Made by a program: the position numbers and the translations under genes
Assembly: GCA_030018715.1 (NCBI GenBank)
Contig: JASEHN010000106.1
Coordinates: 1 to 8,448, forward strand
Length of the DNA: 8,448 bases
Reading direction: 5' to 3'
From: Thermodesulfobacteriota bacterium
Lineage (GTDB): Bacteria > Desulfobacterota > SM23-61
The notes under the pieces: model-generated
What the model was told of the DNA's origin: nothing
The model's input: the letters and a program-made list of their open reading frames with translations, nothing else
The model's database searches: none
Part shown: in pieces, positions 5,591 to 8,448 of the stretch
How the letters are laid out: each line of letters opens with the position of its first letter
Position numbering within the stretch: position 1 is the first letter of the stretch

Positions 5591-7510
5591 TTACGCCCCT
5601 TCCTTGATCCTATGCCTTTTTTCAGACCTGTAGGCCAAAAAGTTGATCCCCAGCACCATTACCAGTAAGGAGAATCCAATGAAATCCGTGAAGAGTCCCG
5701 GTTTAATAAGACAGATTCCCCCGGCCGCCAGAAAAATCCTGAAGGGAAGCGTAAGGCGGGTCAAAATCCAGCCCTCCACGGCCGCGGCAATGGAGGCCGA
5801 ACCCAAAAGGCCTGTTAGCGCAGTCAAAAGAATCGTTGTTCCAGAACCTATGGCCAGCATGGAAGGTCCATAAATAAACATGTAGGGGATAATAAAGGCA
5901 GCCAGGCCCAATTTGCAGGCGATTAAACCCGTCTTCATTGGCGGCGCTCCGGCGATCCCTGCGCCTGCATAAGCCGCCAAGGCCACGGGCGGGGTAATGG
6001 CTGAGATAATCCCAAAATAGAAGACAAAGAGGTGAGCGGCGATCGGGGGAATACCCATTTTGATCAGGGTCGGGGCAACCATGATAGCCAGAACGATGTA
6101 GCAAGCAGTTGTCGGCATACCCATCCCCAGGATGAGGGAGGCAATCATGGTTAAGAACAGGAGGAATAACAGGTTTCCTCCAGCCAGGTCTATGAGAAGA
6201 CCGGAAAGGACCATCCCCAGCCCCGTCAGGGTAAAAATTCCCACCACGATGCCGGCGCAGGCGCAGGCTGCGGCCACCTCGACGGCTCCCCGAGCCCCAT
6301 CCTCCAGGGCCCTGATGAGCTTTCTTAAGTTCATTCGATCCTTTTTTCTAAGCGCGCTAACAATTATCGTGGCTACGATTGACCAGGAAGCAGCTCTGAT
6401 GGGCGTAACCATGGCGATGGCCAAAAAATAGATGAGGAGGAGCGGCGGTACCAAGAGCGGCCATCCCTCTTTCAGCACCGCCCTCACGCTGGGAAGTTCT
6501 TCTTTGGGCAAACCTTTGAGCCCGCTCTTGGCCGCTTCGAGATCAACTCCCACCATTAAGCACGCGTAATAGAGGATTGACGGGATGGCTGCGGCGATGC
6601 ACACCTTGATGTAGGGAATGTTCAATATCTCGGCCATGATGAAGGCGGCCGCACCCATGATAGGGGGCATCAACTGTCCGCCGCTGGAAGCTACGGCTTC
6701 CACTGCACCGGCAAACTCGGGCTTGTATCCGGTCCTCTTCATCAAGGGGATGGTGAATGTGCCGGTCCCCGCGACATTAGCCACGGCGCTCCCGGAAATG
6801 GTGCCGAAAAAGGCGCTGGCCACCACGGCAATCTTCGCGGGCCCGCCTCTGACCCGTCCGAAGAGAGCAAAGGCCAGGTCGATGAAAAACTGCCCCCCTC
6901 CGGAGGCCTGAAGAAAAGCACCAAAAATGATGAAGAGAATGACGAAAGTAGCCGAAACCCCGAGAGGAAGGCCGAAGATGCCCTCAGTGGTCAGGTACAT
7001 CTGGCTGACGACGCGGGTGAAATCATAGCCCCGGTGAGCGATGGATCCCGGCAGGTAAGGTCCCACAAAAGCGTAGATCAGGAAGAGGATGGCCACGGTG
7101 GGCAGGGGCCAACCGATTTTGCGCCTGGTCATTTCCAGGAGCAAAATAATTTCGGTGACCCCCAAGGCAATATCCCAAAAGGTCGGCCGCCCCATCCGAA
7201 AAGAAAGCTCCTCATATTCAATGACCAGGTAGGCCGTACAGACGGCGCCCGCTATGGCCATCGCCAGGCTGAGAAGGGATACTTTCTTCACAGACCCTTT
7301 TCTTCCCGGAACCAGCAGGAAGGTCAGGGCCATGGCGAAGGCCAGATGTATGGACCTCTGGAGAAGGCCACCCAAAAGGCCGAAAAAAGCAGTATAGAGA
7401 TGGAAGAGAGAAAAAGATACAGCAATAAGGGTGACAAGGATAGAAAACAAATTCCTTCGGATTTCCGGGCTCAGCGAGGGAAGATTCTTTGACTCTGCCA
7501 TTTTCTCCAT
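5591..7510 (-). CDS. TRAP transporter permease, fused 4TM/12TM (DctQM-type)
   Basis: A 639-residue inner-membrane protein in which the small (DctQ-like) and large (DctM-like) permease subunits are one chain, the form usually paired with TAXI binding proteins. It is expected to use the ion gradient to import the ligand delivered by the periplasmic binding protein. Hydrophobic segments cover about residues 21-65, 78-97, 112-126 and 136-150 (small-subunit part). Many more follow from about residue 180 onward. Large-subunit landmarks are NVAGTGTFTIPLMKRTGY (245-262), SSGGQLMPPIMGAAAF (275-290), LGMGMPTTACYIV (461-473) and ITPPVALAAYAGAGIAG (505-521). The start at 7510 has AAGGGA (plus-strand 7517-7522) six bases upstream; an ATG three codons later is a weaker alternative. 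It follows the binding-protein gene by 57 bases that contain a strong hairpin. The ligand is not evident, but the enzymes downstream point to an organic acid. Confidence 0.95.
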   Translation of the reverse strand: MEKMAESKNLPSLSPEIRRNLFSILVTLIAVSFSLFHLYTAFFGLLGGLLQRSIHLAFAMALTFLLVPGRKGSVKKVSLLSLAMAIAGAVCTAYLVIEYEELSFRMGRPTFWDIALGVTEIILLLEMTRRKIGWPLPTVAILFLIYAFVGPYLPGSIAHRGYDFTRVVSQMYLTTEGIFGLPLGVSATFVILFIIFGAFLQASGGGQFFIDLAFALFGRVRGGPAKIAVVASAFFGTISGSAVANVAGTGTFTIPLMKRTGYKPEFAGAVEAVASSGGQLMPPIMGAAAFIMAEILNIPYIKVCIAAAIPSILYYACLMVGVDLEAAKSGLKGLPKEELPSVRAVLKEGWPLLVPPLLLIYFLAIAMVTPIRAASWSIVATIIVSALRKKDRMNLRKLIRALEDGARGAVEVAAACACAGIVVGIFTLTGLGMVLSGLLIDLAGGNLLFLLFLTMIASLILGMGMPTTACYIVLAIMVAPTLIKMGIPPIAAHLFVFYFGIISAITPPVALAAYAGAGIAGAPPMKTGLIACKLGLAAFIIPYMFIYGPSMLAIGSGTTILLTALTGLLGSASIAAAVEGWILTRLTLPFRIFLAAGGICLIKPGLFTDFIGFSLLVMVLGINFLAYRSEKRHRIKEGA

Positions 7511-7531
7511 AGTTCTTCCCTTATTGAAGAC

Positions 7532-7558
7532 GGCCTGGAGGAATGAACCCCCCAGGCC
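7532..7558 (-). promoter_or_regulatory. Stem-loop between binding-protein and permease genes
   Basis: The arms at 7532-7541 and 7549-7558 pair over ten bases around a seven-base loop. On the DNA one position is A against C, but in - strand RNA it becomes a U-G wobble, so the stem is unbroken only in the operon's own transcript. It begins about ten bases after the binding-protein stop. There is no U-run after it, so it does not look like a full terminator. A structure at this place could protect the binding-protein message or reduce read-through into the permease, allowing more binding protein than permease. The permease ribosome site follows about ten bases later. Confidence 0.6.
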
Positions 7559-7567
7559 AGGAAGGTT

Positions 7568-8448
7568 TTATTTGACGGGGATGCCCTTCTCCTTCAGGTA
7601 CCTCAGGGAACCGGGGTGGATGGGCATATTGAGGCCGCGGGTGGCATATTTGACGTTGTATTCTTTTCCGGCGGGATGGATCTCGGCCAGCTCATCGGTA
7701 CGCTCCAGCACGACCTTGGTGATTTTATAGATGAGGTCTTCATCCACGTCGGCACTGGTAATGACGATGGTTCCCACTCCTAAGGCCGGAATGTCCCGGT
7801 CCACTCCCCGGTACATTCCTTTCTTGATCGTCGAAAGGTACCAGTAAGGATGGGCCTTGATCACCTTGGCCATATCCAACTCTAAGAAACGGATGTGATG
7901 CGTGGTTGTCAAATCCAAAATCGACGAAGCCGGGGAACCGACCAAGATTGTACCCGCATCGATGGTGCCATCCTTCAAACCGCCAGCGGTTTCGGCGAAA
8001 GAAAGCCATTCGGGTTTGAAATCTTTGTAGGTCAGGCCCAGAGCTTCGAAGGAATTCTTGACGGCCACCTCATTTCCGCTTCCCGGCGCGCCGACTCCCA
8101 CCCGTTTTCCTCGCAGATCTTCAATTGCTTTGATGGGAGAATCAGCCCGGACAAACACATGCAGCTCCATCCCATGGCCCCCGATGGCCACTCCCCTAAT
8201 TTTCTCGTACTTCTCCTTAAATTCTCTTTTTCCCAGATAGGCAAAGTACCCCACATCGGGCATCACCAAGGCGAGATCAGCCTTCCCCGTGCCTACCAAT
8301 CGGCAGTTTTCCACGGAGGCGGCGGTAGCCTCGGAGGTGGCTTTCACATCTGGTATATACTTATTTATCAGCTTGGCCAATCCTCCCCCGATGATATAAT
8401 ATACACCCCCTGTCCCCCCCGTGGCAATGGAGACGAATTTTCTTTTGG
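7568..8448 (-). CDS. TAXI-family TRAP transporter substrate-binding protein (N-terminus outside window)
   Basis: The periplasmic receptor of the TRAP transporter encoded next to it. At least 293 residues are visible and the frame is open to the window edge. The visible start KRKFVSIATGGTGGVYYIIG (8387-8446) is the first strand and glycine-rich loop typical of TAXI proteins, right after where the signal peptide would end, so roughly 25-40 residues are missing. Further in come ADLALVMPDVGYFAY, then the hinge region LRGKRVGVGAPGSGNEV and GTIDAGTILVGSPASSI, all characteristic of the family. Some TAXI proteins bind glutamate or related compounds; here the ligand is unknown. A TTG at 8380 is not the start, because conserved family sequence continues upstream of it. 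It is the first visible gene of the - strand operon, so the operon promoter probably lies beyond the window. Confidence 0.93.
   Translation of the reverse strand, partial: KRKFVSIATGGTGGVYYIIGGGLAKLINKYIPDVKATSEATAASVENCRLVGTGKADLALVMPDVGYFAYLGKREFKEKYEKIRGVAIGGHGMELHVFVRADSPIKAIEDLRGKRVGVGAPGSGNEVAVKNSFEALGLTYKDFKPEWLSFAETAGGLKDGTIDAGTILVGSPASSILDLTTTHHIRFLELDMAKVIKAHPYWYLSTIKKGMYRGVDRDIPALGVGTIVITSADVDEDLIYKITKVVLERTDELAEIHPAGKEYNVKYATRGLNMPIHPGSLRYLKEKGIPVK

Noticed and set aside
5703..6104. A 133-codon - strand frame inside the permease gene
   Set aside because: It is an out-of-frame shadow of a strongly supported membrane protein and is rich in Cys, Arg and Gly.
7034..7492. A 152-codon + strand frame opposite the permease N-terminus
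   Set aside because: It is antisense to membrane segments of the permease, low in hydrophobic content and without a ribosome site or family features.
1..8448. CRISPR arrays, insertion sequences, tRNA or rRNA genes, attachment sites
   Set aside because: I saw no regularly spaced repeats, transposase sequence, long terminal inverted repeats or recognisable RNA-gene sequence by eye; a covariance-model search could still find a small RNA.

Overview
The window reads as part of an organic-acid degradation locus from a bacterium, with no phage, transposon, CRISPR or RNA-gene signal. The gene mix (two acyl-CoA dehydrogenases, a crotonase, a family III CoA-transferase and a TAXI-type TRAP transporter) and the moderate G+C fit an acyl-CoA-degrading environmental bacterium. 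A Desulfobacterota/deltaproteobacterial or similar anaerobe would match, but that placement is inference from gene content only.

Layout. Two sets of genes converge. On the + strand, after a 175-base leader with no gene that I can support, come an acyl-CoA dehydrogenase (176-1357) and, 35 bases later, an enoyl-CoA hydratase related to the AUH type (1393-2169). A 66-residue winged-helix protein of the DUF2582 type (2250-2450) follows, with its own promoter-like TATAAT and a strong ribosome site. A possible 42-residue TTG-start protein (2471-2599) comes after it. On the - strand, read from the right edge, come a TAXI-family substrate-binding protein (7568 to beyond 8448, N-terminus outside), a fused 4TM/12TM TRAP permease (5591-7510), a second acyl-CoA dehydrogenase (4344-5504) and a CaiB-type family III CoA-transferase (3057-4256).

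Between the converging sets, 2600-3056 holds no intact gene. It contains a small 6-bp hairpin and about 97 codons of a diacylglycerol-kinase-type (YegS/LCB5/DAGK) catalytic domain. That fragment has no usable start codon and stops resembling its family exactly where the CoA-transferase gene ends, so it looks like a gene cut by a rearrangement.

How it may work together (inference): the TRAP system imports a carboxylate, the CoA-transferase makes its CoA thioester, the dehydrogenases introduce the alpha,beta double bond, and the crotonase hydrates it. Both dehydrogenases carry an arginine where glutaryl-CoA dehydrogenase holds the distal carboxylate of its substrate. Both lack the Glu/Tyr pair tied to decarboxylation, so a dicarboxylate handled without decarboxylation (for example glutarate or a methylated relative) is a testable guess. 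The genes are individually familiar; the less ordinary points are this residue pattern, the truncated kinase, the small ORF and the RNA structures between the - strand genes.
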